The translations under genes were made by a program, and so were the position numbers. From the NCBI GenBank assembly GCA_004123355.1, contig SCHM01000002.1:7413569-7477568 (forward strand): a DNA stretch of 64,000 nt. The letters are read 5' to 3'. Below, one piece after another: positions 25,701-38,110 of this stretch. Position 1 is the stretch's first letter; the number at the start of each line of letters is the position of its first letter. Under the pieces are notes generated by a model. The model made no database searches and had not been told where the DNA came from. It was given only the letters and a program-made list of their open reading frames with translations. The DNA comes from Amphirosellinia nigrospora. Taxonomy: Eukaryota > Ascomycota > Sordariomycetes > Xylariales > Xylariaceae.

Positions 25701-27214
25701 TGCTCGGATGTAGCGTCTCTCTACTTGTCTGGAGAGTGACACACTCCCCATGTCTCTGAAGATCATTCTCTCCGCGATAAAGTGCGACGATAACTAAAGC
25801 GTTCTAAGGTTCATGCGGGCTGTTGCGTCGCTGCTGCACAAGGCATGATACAAAGTCTTAGCTGTCTACGAACGTGGTGATCCAAGTCCTACGGCTATGT
25901 CAGCTGATATTTTCTTGTTATTTCGCCCCTCCCGTCAATGGATTTGCCTTGTGGCTTGCACTACCCTCCGCTATTTGTGGTTTCACGCAAGTACGCGGTT
26001 TCCTTCGCTCTGCCAGCGCTCCCGTCCGCTCTCATGAGACGCACCAAGCTCTCCCGGTGAGCTCACACCGAGATTCTATGATCATCTTGTTGACATTCAA
26101 ATAGAAGTCGTCGAATATCCGTTTTCATTGCTATCACGGCGTCTTACGTTAACATGTAACTGTGTAACAATACACTCCTTACAACCCTGACGGACCTCAC
26201 AGTAAAGATTTTGTACTTCTGTCGTGGGCGGCTATTACTCGGACATTCTATTCCTGCAAGTTATTACGCCTTCTAGCAAAGGGGCGTTGTGTGTCCGAGA
26301 TGAGAATGAAAACTTGGAAGTAGCCCGTTCCCCTCGTTAACTTCCGACAGGCTGATGATGGCTGGGGGAGCATAAGAAGCTATATGAGGGGGCACTACGA
26401 CACGAGCACGGGTACAATTCGGCTCGCGCGTCTCCGAACGTTAAAGCGCGTTTTGCAATTATGATAACGCGGCTTAGGTCTAGTCATGTTACCTGTGTGT
26501 TCGAATCTGAAGCCATTTGGGTCATTTGATCATGCTCATCCTCATTCAGATGTCACCAACGAGACAGTCACTTGCACTTCTTGAGTCGCAAGTACATCCA
26601 GTTGCGTTTCAAGGAGGGCTACAACCCCTTCTATAGAAAACACTCGGTGTATTATTTTTCTAGAGGCCTCAATTGATTCCTACTATTTGTAAAGTGATCG
26701 AATCAACTCCAGAAGTTCGCACATAGGAAGAGGTCTTCACCTCAGAGCCAACCTAGAAGCGTGTACGATGGACGTCTCTTGGCACACACTGATTATTATC
26801 CAGTCACGTCGGACTCAACTCTACGAATTGAACCGCTGGGAATATTATTGACTTACCTACTTTCAAGTATTATAGAGCATGTCGCTACATACTATATATT
26901 ATGCACGACGTACTATTACACTATAGGGGTTGTAGGTCAATTATTGAATACACTGTCGGTTAGTTTCGCTTCTCTGCAGCATGAATCTTGTGTCTCCCAA
27001 TATATCCCCAAAAATAAATAAAATAAAACGGCTCTATCATGTTTACACAGGCTACCCCGTAGTCTTTAAGCTGCGCGAGCATTAGGTGTTCATTATACTC
27101 TATATCCCCCTACTTCTTAATGTTCTTACTACCTTTACTACCTCAATTACCTCTTACATATTTAAGGATTACGCACCCTTTCACATAGTAAATCCAATAC
27201 TCACTTAAGAATGC

Positions 27215-29314
27215 TCATAGAACAAGTAAATAGGAGTTCTCACTCGTCCCTTCAGTATCTGCTTTGGCATCTCTTCTTCTGGCTTCATCACAATTCCCAT
27301 CAGGTGGCTTTTGGCCCAGAGCTTTCCAAAAGCCCATATCTGCAGCATACGTAGCGTGAGGCGTCCACTGGGCCGAAATACGAGGCGTACACTTCTCTAG
27401 CATCTTGTCGACCTGTTCAAGGGTAAGGCCCTTGGTCTCAGGGACCAGGAACCAAGTGTAAACAAACGCAGTAGCACATAGGCTACCCCATATATAGAAG
27501 ACTTTGGCGCCGAGGTTCCCTCTGCTCTTGTCAATCATGTAGGGTGTGATCAGGCCGATGATGAAATTCCATAACCCTGGAAAGAATTCGCAATCAGTGA
27601 GACGCCCCTCAGATCTGGTGATCACGGGTTGACGATGGGGATAAGATGGGTTCTTGAGACCATGCCATCCGTAGCTGCTTTGACCGTGACTCACAATTGC
27701 TTGCTGTTGACAGAGCAACACCTCGCGCTCGCATGGGGAGTAAGGAGATCTCTCCGATGAGAACCCATGAGCTGGGGCCCAAGGTGCTCGCGAAAAATAA
27801 AATGAAGACGCAGACGAAGGCAATCGTGACAGACAGCACCGCGTCGTAGTGCGTGACGGTGCCTACGATGAACTGGCAGGTTGACATTCCAAACCCCCCC
27901 CCCCCCCCCCCCTTCAAAAGAGAAAAAGGGGTCGCCGACCAATCTTTTCAATCGCCCATAAGGAGATGGGGGTAGATAGTACGTTGATGAGAGTGGTGAT
28001 GAGAGAGATGAGGAATGAGTCTTGTATGGTACCTAGGTCTTGAAAGCTATTTCTAGATCAGCTTGTCTGATGTACGTATGACAACTACCTTTTATCGAAA
28101 CAGCGACACTATAGGAGGCAGACCAGGATCACGGTAGACCAAAAAATAAATCTATATTTTCAATAAATACATGGGACCTACTATGGACTAGGCAGTTAGT
28201 TTTGAGGGAAAAGACGAACTGCTTAGAGAGTTATATCATACTGGATTGCAACTTACACGTACCAAAGTGGTTCCGAAGTAAAAGACGAAATTGACTCCAG
28301 TCCATTGGGACATCATCTGAAGAGATATTCCGAGAATAGTGCGTCGAAGATTACACGAGCCGTCCTTCAAAGAGCCACGAACGCAAATGCGCCATGTACT
28401 CCAGTAGCCGCCTGCGGGCATCAACAAATGCTCGCGCTCATGACTTGCCACGATCTCAGCAAGCTCGTCCTTGATGAAATCGCTCTCGACATCTTGACTG
28501 CGCAGTCGAGATAACGAATTAACAGCGCGATCAAGCTTTCCTTTACGAACGTAGTAGGAAGGAAAGGCCGCTGGCGCGAACCAAGGCCCATACCATCTAG
28601 AGTGCGATGGGGATCCGGTACGAGCCGCTGTGGTTGTGAAACTGGGTTGCGTAGCCGAGGGCGGATGCGAGTGATAGACCTTTGCGAGAGAAAAGTCAAA
28701 TAAACGAGGTTTACTCAGGCATACACGAGACTTGACATACCGATAGTAATGCAGAACTGGTAACCTGACACAATAGCGCCGCGGACTTTACGAGGCGCGC
28801 TTTCGGACATGTACAAAATCAATGTTGCACTAACACCTCCGACACCCAGGCCAACGACAACCCGGCCGGCAACAAGGAGGGCGATCCGGCTGAGATTACT
28901 TGAAGAACGACGCCGAATCACGCAGCTCCTGAGGATGGTGGTTCGGCGGCCGACTAAGTCAGCGAAGTCACCGGCGGCGAGCGCCCCTTGGGAAATGTGA
29001 TATCAGCCGAACACGGCTAACGACCAAACTATCTACGTAAGATTTGAAAGAGAGGTACATACCAACGAAAGTACCAAGTGACAACACTAAAGTGATGAGT
29101 CCCTTCGGCGGTCTACTCAGACTCGTGGCATCCGGACCCTCAATCTGCTTAATGAAGAACGGCATGCCCATGAATCCATTGATGTAGCCGCTGTCGTAGC
29201 CGAAGAAGATCCCCCGAATGCCGAGAAGGTGCACATAATGTAGGCTTTCAGGGTGACAGGAGCCTCGATTCGGTCCAGGTTGGTCGAACCTATGACTGCC
29301 GCATGGTTGGGCAT
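27215..29314 (-). pseudogene. MFS sugar/monosaccharide transporter, damaged
   Basis: Plasma-membrane hexose-type transporter of the major facilitator superfamily. It starts at 29314 (MPNHAAVIGSTNLDRIEAPV). Family marks in order are FFGYDSGYINGFMGMPFF, AGDFADLVGRR, VAGRVVVGLGVGGVSA, YMSESAPRKVRGAIVSGYQF, SQWTGVNFVFYFGTT, ISLITTLINVLSTP, GRRPL, SSWVLIGEI and VPETKGLTLEQVDKML. Introns of about 60-85 bases follow FV|G and CITIG. Damage is visible: one G is missing near 29215; a TAG sits at the expected Gln before MVWAL near 28600; the family PESPR motif appears to be missing before YYVRKGKLD (about 28560); and a 19-base C tract (27894-27912) replaces the segment after GRRPLFLF, encoding poly-Gly. 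The first break could be sequence error, but a nonsense codon plus an in-frame-like loss points to a decaying gene. The substrate is unknown. Confidence 0.75.
27894..27912. repeat. 19-base C homopolymer inside a coding region
   Basis: Uninterrupted C tract on the + strand (G on the coding strand) inside the MFS transporter, where homologues have ordinary sequence following GRRPL. Confidence 0.95.
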
Positions 29315-30346
29315 TGTGGGTGGTTCAATCTAATAGTTTGATTATCGATGTCGCGTAGATATAACATAGCAGTATTTCATAGGGATATTAGGGGGCGATG
29401 TTTTTTAAGTATAAGAAAATGAACGACCAGGCTCCTCACAGCCAATGAGGGAAATATGGATGAAAGGTGTCAGGGAGTTCTAGCGCACATATCGCATCCA
29501 AGGCAAGCGAGGAGGGCACGTTCATAGAGGAAAGATCGCTTAACTTTGGGGAAGCACTGACATTCCGCGAGCATTGGGTAAGAACATATTGAAATGTGGG
29601 TTTGAGATTATTGGTATTATTTGTGCTTCCCATGCTTTCTCATTGTTAAATGTTGCCCGCCCCTTGGATTTTCTCTCTTAAATACCACATGATAGGAGAA
29701 GTACTAAATTGGGTAATCGTTTTGATCCACGATTTCCCTCGTGTATTCTTGTCTTTAGTTTTACAGTGGCTTGATCTGGAGAGATGAATGTTGTTAGCTC
29801 GGTATTTCTTTCCTTCTATTTTTTGGTAAGAAAACGAGGGTATATGTTCCTCTTTTAGCAAGAGAAAGGGTCGGGCTGAGCAGAGTAAGACAACTAATGT
29901 TCTTATTTCTCTTGGAAGTGAAATATGAGCTTAGTTTTTTTCATGTGAGCATACCGTTTGCATTGATTATGGCGATTTATTTCTACATAGTTCTGATGTT
30001 GAGAAATAATACAATTAAAAGAGTTCTTATTTATGACCACCGTGCCACTGCGATTATGAGTGTACATCGAGTCTAGTAATTCAACTCCTAACGTACAAAT
30101 AAGGAGCTCATGCTGCCTTGTGCGAGGAGCCATACGACACAGATACGCTACTGTGCCTAGTTGAAACGCTACATGGATATAAAACAGAGAAATCCCAAAT
30201 TGGCCCACCAGTAACACCGAGCGAAATGCACGAGATATCAGAACCTCGGTCTGATATCGAAATCTCAGTCCGAACCAATTGGGTATTGCATCATACAACA
30301 TTCCGGTAGGTTGCTAGCCAACGATTCAATGTGAATGTAGTTCGGC
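29315..30346. other. Intergenic region between the MFS transporter and CYK3
   Basis: Contains the promoter side of the transporter and the 3' side of CYK3. The stretch from about 29640 to 30120 is AT-rich. No gene or RNA was recognised. Confidence 0.55.
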
Positions 30347-33300
30347 TCAACCCACGCACATCCACTCTGCAAAAACGCACCATCGGGCGGTGCGGTCTGC
30401 AAGCACGAGGCCACGCCAGACACCACGCTCCGAACATTTGATGATCGTCTCCCATGTGCCGCCATCGCTCATTTCGTCTTCGCCACTGAAGTGGCGCCCG
30501 CCAACCCCGATCCCTCCCCTTCGCTCTTCCTTTCTCATCAATCTCAGGATCTTGCCGCCGGGGGTTTGGATCGCCAGCTTGGCCGGCTTTTTGCCAGCGA
30601 TGCTTCCGGTTGCGGAGCTAGGAGCAGACGCTGCGGCGCTACTGGTCATGCTCATAGCGCTGGCTGGCCGTGCGAAGGGAACTGGACTCGTACCGCCTGG
30701 GTTGATAGACGCAATGTGGCCCATGCTCGATGGGTGTTGCCGTATGGCGAAGACAAATGTGTATTTAGAGCAAGACGCTGGCACTGCGGCTGCACGACAT
30801 AGATATCATGACGCTGGGCATGGGGTGTCGGGTGACGTGTAACAAAGTCGTAGGGCGGGTTTTCGCCGGTGTGAATAATCGGAAGAGCGAACGCGAGAGG
30901 GTGCGTTATGTCTTTGATGCTGTGCATAAGGCCTCTCTTACCGGCATAAACCTTTAAGATGCCCGTGCCTTCGTCACCCGGTAGGAGTGCTTTTACAGTG
31001 TAGCGTTTTAAACCGCCGTACCATTCCGCTTGGGCCAGAGCTCGCTTTTTGACCACCTCACCACTCTCGAAGAAATCCCCATCGGCATCACGCGTATAAG
31101 CTCGGACCTCCACTTCAGCAGCTACTTCAACATCCTCTGGTACGTTGAATTTTATGTGTAGCATTTCTAGGTCCTCAATTCGGAGGAGCGACGTGTTGAA
31201 GTCCACCATGGCGATGGCGTTTTTGAAGTATGGTGGACAGGCACCAGGCAAGTTCAATAAAGTCTCGTGAGCCACAGGCGGACAGATGTGCTGTTGGGCG
31301 TGGTGTTCGGGTATATGTGTCCAACAAAGCTCTATCGGTCTCGTCAAAAACCACCAAAACTCTGCCGTTCCACTGCCGGCATTCGAGTAAAGACCGCGGC
31401 GAGGGTTAGAAGGGCTCGCGATACAACAATCCATCATGCGCCATTCATCATCCACGAGAACGGCGTTCCACCAATGATTCGACCGGGGCATAATATTCGT
31501 CTCGGGCACTTCGCCGGGTGTTTTGAGGTAGCCCCGGACTATTTCAGAGTGAATGCCAATAGCAGCACACATCTCATGCACCAGAACCGCATATTCTTCG
31601 GCGCATGCTCGCTTGGTCTGGATCACCCGTCGCGTATCAACTTCGCTTTCGAAATCCTCTTCCCACGTTATCTGCTCAGCGACCCAAACAAAGATAGCGC
31701 GAAGGCGTTGTACATCGCTTCTGTATGGCCGGCAAACATAGGTTGTTGCTAGGGCCACTGATGTTGTCATTGGTGGTAAATTACTGATAAAACGTGAGTT
31801 CTTGTCGACTTGACTGAGATTTAACCTTGGTAGTTGATAGGTTCCCGTACTGGCTGTCCATCCGCGCCTTCGTCTCCTTCGACGCTCTCGTAAAACTCGT
31901 CGACAGGGTCTATCGCGGATAGTCCATCATCTGGCAACGGTCGCGTCGCTCGTTGCGCTCATTCTTACTCAACGTGTTGGATCTATTTACGTCTCGCCGG
32001 ACTTGGACCCAATCTACACCACTATCGAGCCCCATATCACGAGCAGTGTTTCGGCCCAAATTCGTTGTACTAAGACCACCTGCGATTGCGGTGATACCGT
32101 CTGGACCCGAGCGCTTAGTGGGGGAGGAATGTAACGACGCAGTGCCGGTCGCTATGCTGCTTCGACCAGACGCCACTCCCGTTTTTGTTGCCTCCAATAT
32201 TCTTTTGATGAAATTTGACTTCTTAGGTTTGACCCCCTCGGGCTGCACAAGTCCTCCTACAGCAGCAATGCCTTCTTCACTAAACCCAATTTGCGATTGA
32301 GGTCTCATCGCAGATGTAGAGTGGCTTGGGTGATAAGAAACTCCGGTAAATGGTGTTGTAGGTCGGTTTGGGTCCCAATCTTCATCGCCGTCCCTAAAGT
32401 CCAACGCACTGCGAGTTCGATTCTTCCTAGCTAAACTTCCTGCGCTCGTAGAACTTATTCCGCCAGCAGATATACCACTCATTAGACTTCGATGCGTGCT
32501 TTGGGTGTTTGTGCTGGTTGTCGTTGTACTACTACGATTACCAGTAGAAGCATTTGTTGAAGTCGTCTTTGTAGTCGATGTTCTGTTGATAAGTCCAACA
32601 TCATAAGACGACTTTTGCTTACGCAGACTGCGCTCCTTGCGAGGACTATTGCTTAATGACGACTTTGGACGGTTCGTCTGATAACTTTTGAGGGGTGGAG
32701 GTGGTAGGAGGATCCATATTATGATCAATATGAGCAATGTGATCAACAGACATACTTGATTTGTGCTGGTGCATCTTCCGGAGGCGACTTTCCATCCTTT
32801 CTACATAATTATCCAGCTGAGGTAGGGAATGGGCTTCTTGGTGCCCGCTGTGAGTCGTGTTCTCCCGTGACGAATCAGCACCATACGACTCATAGCCAGA
32901 ATCTTGGTGGCCAAGGCCCATTGACGTCTGCGGCCTTGGTTGCTTTTTCCGGGACCGACGATGGACCAGGTCAAATGACTCTGGCGACCATGGATCGAAA
33001 GGCGGCTCGGGAGACCCGCTCCCTCGTGGTACACCTAATGCATCGAGTTGTTCGATCACGCCATCCATAGCTTCACGTAGGGGTGAAGGGGTGAACCCAG
33101 CTCCCGCAGGAGACGGCGGGGCCGGCGAAACAGCGCGTGGTGTATGGTAACCTTGTTCATGAGATCGGTCATCATAAGAAGCATTCGAATTTCCTCTGGT
33201 AATATTTGAATTTCCTCTGGTAATAAGACTGCGATGAGGAGGTGGAGCTGGTGGCGGGGCGATTCGCGCTCGGCTCCTGGCCGGTATGGCTTGAAGCTAA

Positions 33301-34358
33301 ATGAAGGAGCAGGGGATGGGGTTCTCTGGTCATATGCCTGTGCTGGCGGAGGTATAGGCGAAGGGATCGGCTTCCATAATGCTGTATGGGTGGTGGTGCT
33401 GGTGAGGGTGCTCTATGGTAGTGGCTGGGTACGACTGGCGGACCGGGCGAAGGCGCTCTTTGATTGTAGCTGGACCTATGTGGTGGAGCGGGAGAAGGAG
33501 ATCGCGAATGATAAGAATTAATAGGAGGTGCGGGTGATGGTGCTCTAGGATTATACTCCAGCATAAGCGGCCGAGCAGGAGAGTGAGCTCTATGATTATA
33601 TTCTAACATAGACGGCGGAGCGGGAGAGGGGGCTCTCTGGTTGTATTCTAACATCGACGGCGGCGCGGGAGAGGAAGCTCTATGATTATATTCCAGCATA
33701 AGCGGTGGAGCGGGAGAGGCAGCCCGAGGGTAGTAGGAGGTAGTAGGTGGTGCTGGTGAGTGCGCTCGTTGGTATGTATGGCGGGGTGGCGCAGGCGATG
33801 GGGCCCTTGGAATGTATTCTTGTGATCTTGAAGGCGAAGAAGCATAGGTACTCTTTTCACGAACACTATTCCGAAATGAATTCGTGGAGTTTTTCCGCGG
33901 CGGTGTACTAGAAGGCTGCCGTATGATTTCGGGCTGCTTTGCGGTCGTGTAATGGGGCGCTTTTGCATATGCTTCGAACGGCTTGCGAAAAGGTTTCGAC
34001 TTCGTTTTTTGTAGACTGCTTGACGGGCTCGGCGTGTTGCTTGAGGTCAATGGACTTATTGATCGGCTGATAGGGCGGAAGCTATCAGGTAACACCTCGA
34101 CGAAGTTCGATGGGAAGACGCCCACGGTCTTGTTGCGCCGTAACCTCCCAGTCCACCATGAGCCATCGCCTGCATTGAGACATTCGATTAGGTCCCCTTC
34201 GATGAACCCTAGATCTCGTGAAGACTGTAGAGGAGAGCTTGTTAGCACACCGGCTGTTTGCTTGCGTAGAAAGAGACACTTACCTCTCCACCCCAGGAAT
34301 ACACAGCTCTGCACCAGCACGGAAACCGTGTGGGCAAAGGCGGTGGTGCTGGAACCAT
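30347..34358 (-). CDS. CYK3: Cytokinesis protein 3 homologue: SH3 plus transglutaminase-like domain
   Basis: Acts at the division site; in yeasts Cyk3 works with Hof1 and Inn1 to activate septum synthesis. Exon 1 (34358-34284) encodes MVPAPPPLPTRFPCWCRAVY and joins across a 59-base intron to SSRDLGFIEGDLIE, giving an SH3 domain with SWWTGRL and GVFPSNFVEVLP. Next comes an array of YxxRAxSPAPP repeats (33390-33790), a low-complexity linker, a second intron (about 31825-31758), then the transglutaminase-like domain: RLRAIFVWVAEQITWEEDFE, CAEEYAVLVHEMC (Cys position), NHWWNAVLVDDEWRMMDCC (His position) and the C-terminal WETIIKCSERGVWRGLVLAD. About five one-base breaks occur (near 33386, 33265, 32690, 31917 and 30780), mostly in C runs, with conserved residues resuming each time; these are probably consensus errors. 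The stop is at 30347. Confidence 0.88.
33390..33790 (-). repeat. Tandem SPAPP proline-rich peptide repeats within CYK3
   Basis: About ten to twelve copies of a 13-14-residue unit such as YNHRAPSPAPPSMLE, YNQRAPSPAPP and YHSRSPSPAPP. Each carries PxPAPP cores that could serve as SH3 ligands. DNA copies are close enough (repeated blocks of GGCGGAGCGGGAGAG) to recombine, so copy number may vary between strains. Confidence 0.85.
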
Positions 34359-35968
34359 CGCGCCCAATGATTATCTGTGGGCGTCACGATGCGTCTCGCT
34401 CCAAGCTGTCCAGCGGATTCGATTGCGGATTATGTGCAGGAGACGTTAGTGTACTGTTGGTTATACGCGATCCAGCTTCGCCATCCGGTTGGGCAAAGGT
34501 TCTCGAGACTTGTTGTCTTTCAAGTCGGATAGACAACTGGATGGCGGGGAAGCGGTGAGCTACTATGGGGAATCGTCCCGCGAACTTGTGGAGCGTATGG
34601 ATACACCCTCCCTTGCCTAGGTAAGTAGTGTGTCGTGATACAACTGCTTCCCTGATAAATAACCAAGCATGAACGATATGGGAAAACGAAGCTGCAAGCA
34701 AAATTAACATGGACAGGGACTGGACGGGTGATGGGCCAGTAGCTGTTAGCTCATTGGTACAATCGCGGGCAGGACAGGGTTTAGTTTGGTCCCATGAACC
34801 GCCTATGGCCTAGCTGACAGCAAAGCTCCGAGATGCGTGAGCAAATGGGAGATCGCGACGATTGGGGCAGACCATGTCACGCCGTACTTTTCCAAACAGA
34901 GGGGTCCTATTGATGGTTGCCCAGTAACGGTGTGCTGTCATAGTGGGCCTCCCGCTCGGTAAGGCAGCCAATGAGACCTGTTCATCGCCACTATTCGAAT
35001 TTCATTTGAAAGTCACCTGCAACACTTTAGTTCCTTCCTAATCGCAGGAAATAGCCGCCTGTCGCTTTCATGTCTCTGCCGCAGCCAAAGAGAAAATCCA
35101 AAGATTTTCTAGGAAAACAACACTTTATATTTACTTCTGTTTGATATTTCCAACAGAGAATAGAGTTGTGGCTAGTCGTCGCTTTAAGCGCTATAACTGA
35201 TCGTGTAAGCCAGGGTATATCGGCTCGGGACGAATCAACCCATGCCACCCAACTTATGTGGTACAGTACTTAGTACATAGAAATAGAGCCCACTGGCATG
35301 CATGCGCAGTGAGACAATGCGATGATGCTATACTCTGTCTCTGGGACCTGCATGCTTTATCTACAGCGGGAAGCCCATCACATGCGCATTTGCAGACTCC
35401 CCTCTCTTTCCTCTCGCCATTAGACATATGTACCCCCGTCACCCATCCATAACCACCATGAGAAGCGTCGCCGAGTCGCAGCAACAGAAACAGTATATCT
35501 TCCCTAGCCGTCGCAAAAGAAAAGACTTGGACTATCGACTTTAGCGTACAACCAGGTTGCCCTATTGGCCTGAATCGGCAAACGGTTTCCCGATTGGGAA
35601 AAGGCGCTACACCTGGATGGGCAGATTGTTGTTGGTCCTAGCTTCGCTGCCCCTGGCCCCTGGCCCTCCGTCTAAGTAGCCTAACAACTATTGCCGTATC
35701 TATCCAACCTGAACTGGTTGTATCGCTTATTGCGTCGGACTTGCTCGACGTCTGGCTCCCTTTTTCGTTATCTGTCACTAATAATTGAATTACAGTACCC
35801 GTGTTCCTCGATTCATTTTCGCCTAAGCTTACTGCTGCGCTGCTCGGCGGCTACCTCTTAGCTCAAAGCCCGAACTCGAACCTGAATTAATTATTCCATC
35901 GCACTTTGCCCCCCCGATTCGGTTCATTGCGCGCCGGTATAGAGCCGCCGGTTTCTTAAATTTTCAGA
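34359..35968. other. Divergent promoter region between CYK3 and the GCKIII kinase
   Basis: Shared 1.6 kb upstream region of two head-to-head genes. The 150 bases before the kinase start are pyrimidine-rich, typical of fungal leaders. No open frame has family motifs. I saw no obvious MluI cell-cycle box (ACGCGT). Confidence 0.6.
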
Positions 35969-38110
35969 ATGGCGGACGAAGCAATTGCCGGTCACTATCA
36001 GGTCCTTGAGGAGCTGGGCCGTAAGTACACTCCCGTCGCACAACTCAAGGAAGTCGGGATGGTTTGACAGGCTGGACGCTTACTCTGCTTTAATTGGCAC
36101 AGGTGGTAGCTTTGGTGTGGTTTACAAAGGGATCGAGAAAGCAACTGGTGAGGTAGTCGCTATCAAACATGTGAGTCCATCCCTTGCATCCTGCCCCTGT
36201 CCGAATTGTGCTCTCGACAAGCGCTTGAGACTGATTAATTATACTTAGATCGATCTCGAGTCGACCGACGACGATATTCAAGATATCCAGGCTGAAATAT
36301 CCGTTCTAAGCACATGCGCCAGTTCCTACGTCACACAGTACAAGGCGAGTTTTTTGCGTGGAAGCAAGCTATGGATCGTCATGGAGTACTTAGGCGGCGG
36401 ATCATGTCTTGACCTGGTATGACCCTGTTCAGGCCTCTATCGCTATCCTTCTTCTCTAACACAATCACATCGTACAGTTGAAACCCGAACCCTGCTCTTT
36501 CAGCGAGCCACATATTGCCATTATATGTCGCGAACTCCTCCGTGGCCTAGAATATCTCCATGCAGAAGGGAAGATACATCGAGACATTAAGGCCGCAAAT
36601 GTTCTTCTTTCAGAGTCCGGAAAAGTCAAGTTGGCTGATTTCGGCGTAGCTGCCCAGCTCACCAACATCAAATCTCAGCGCAACACATTTGTCGGCACCC
36701 CTTTCTGGATGGCGCCAGAAGTAATCCAGCAATCTGGCTACGATTTCAAGGCAGATATTTGGTCATTAGGCATCACAGCCATAGAAATGGCAAACGGAGA
36801 GCCCCCACATGCGAATCTTCATCCGATGAAGGCTTTATTCCATATTCCTAAAAACCCCGCCCCGAGACTGGAAGGCAATTTCTCCAAGGACTTCAAAGAT
36901 TTCATCACACAATGTCTCTCGAAAAGCCCAGACCAGCGTCCGTCAGCTAAGGAGCTACTAAGACATCGATTCATCAAATCTTCGGGCAAAATCGAGGCAC
37001 TGCAAGAACTGATTGAGCGGAGACGTACCTACGATGCTACTAAGACTAAAAAAGAGGAACCGGCATTTCTATCAGGAAACGCTGCAAGACTTTTCACCTA
37101 GATCTGAAGAGGATGAGTGGGTGTTCGACACGGTGAGATCAGTTGTGCCTCGGAAAGCTACAGTGAAATCCCGGAAACCGTCATCCATATTCGCTACTGA
37201 AGAGGCATTACGAAGAATGGACCTTAAAGATGCGCCGCTGCAGCCCTCCTCTCCCGCACCCCCAACCATGCGAAAATCCACTGTTCTTAGACAGCCATCT
37301 GGGATGGAAATGTCCGGCAGTAGATCCGTACGCGGCCCACCCGCCCCAGCGCTAAGACGTCCGTTACAGCCAGACATGTCATTTGGTAACTCTGGCTCCT
37401 CACAACGCCTATTCCGAAGAGTGCCATCTGATGGCTCCAGTTCTGGCCGCGATTCTTCTCCCAACCCCTTTGATGACATCTCAGATGAGAATAAGCATCC
37501 CAATGCGGTAGAGATAACTAGCAAAGAGGCCATATTAGGCCGTCGCTTGTACTCGAAAGCACTAGATCCCACCCTCGCGGAACTTCACGCACAGACCTCC
37601 AGCATGGCCAAGAGAGATGCTCTCGCAAAGCTCTCCGATGCATTTGCTGCGCTCGATGCTGTCGACCCTGAGGGAGCGTACCATCTTTTCCGCAACCTCA
37701 ACTCTACTATCACACAAGATAACAAACTATCCAATGCATTCTTACATACTCTGGGATCTATGAGGGAACCTATCGAATCGGATAAGGCACAAGGAACGGT
37801 CATCATTAAGAGTGCACCGCCTCACCCGTCTCCGAGTAATCTACCTCCGAGCCCTACTAAGCTTGTTATGGCAGCCAATAATCCGCATCTGAAAAGCCAT
37901 AGAAGGCGCCAGAGTGCTGCCCTGTCCAATGCCAGCGCTGGTAGTCCCGAGAAAGTCGCTAGGCTGGAACGAGATGCCGAGAAGGCAGCCTTACAAGCTA
38001 AGTACCCCGGCCGCGAGGCTCAGCCCGGCATGGAACATTGCAAGCAACTCTCCGATGTGCTCTATAGTCGATGGGTCGATGGCTTACGCCTTCGTTGGCC
38101 AAATGCATAA
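35969..38110 (+). CDS. STE20-like serine/threonine kinase, YSK/GCKIII germinal-centre group
   Basis: Protein kinase related to fungal Mst-1, Sid1, Nak1 and Kic1 and animal MST3/4, which act in septation and polarity (SIN/MOR pathways). Exons 35969-36020, 36103-36170, 36249-36416 and 36478-38110; the introns interrupt the glycine loop ([12 protein letters not shown]), follow VAIKH and precede [10 protein letters not shown]. The kinase core is complete: GSFGVVYKG, catalytic Lys in [23 protein letters not shown], the [10 protein letters not shown] signature of STE20 kinases and [15 protein letters not shown]. After the kinase domain comes a Ser/Pro-rich C-terminal tail. One extra base in an A6 run near 37053 breaks the frame between TKTKK and HFYQETLQ; correcting it gives about 639 residues. 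It is divergent with CYK3. Which of the paralogues it is (Mst-1-like or Sid1-like) is undecided. Confidence 0.9.

Larger units (their letters stand above)
17431..27214. other. Gene-poor 9.8 kb block
   Basis: The first few hundred bases are presumably the promoter and 5' UTR of the homeobox gene. Beyond that I see no convincing coding sequence on either strand; the longest frames (for example 23063-23668 + and 20089-20535 -) overlap others of similar length and lack family motifs. Small items inside are listed separately: a hAT-like end sequence near 18123, a tRNA-like stretch near 19240-19455 and a TC microsatellite near 22768. There is a TACCTACCTACCTATCTATC run near 20870. Confidence 0.5.
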
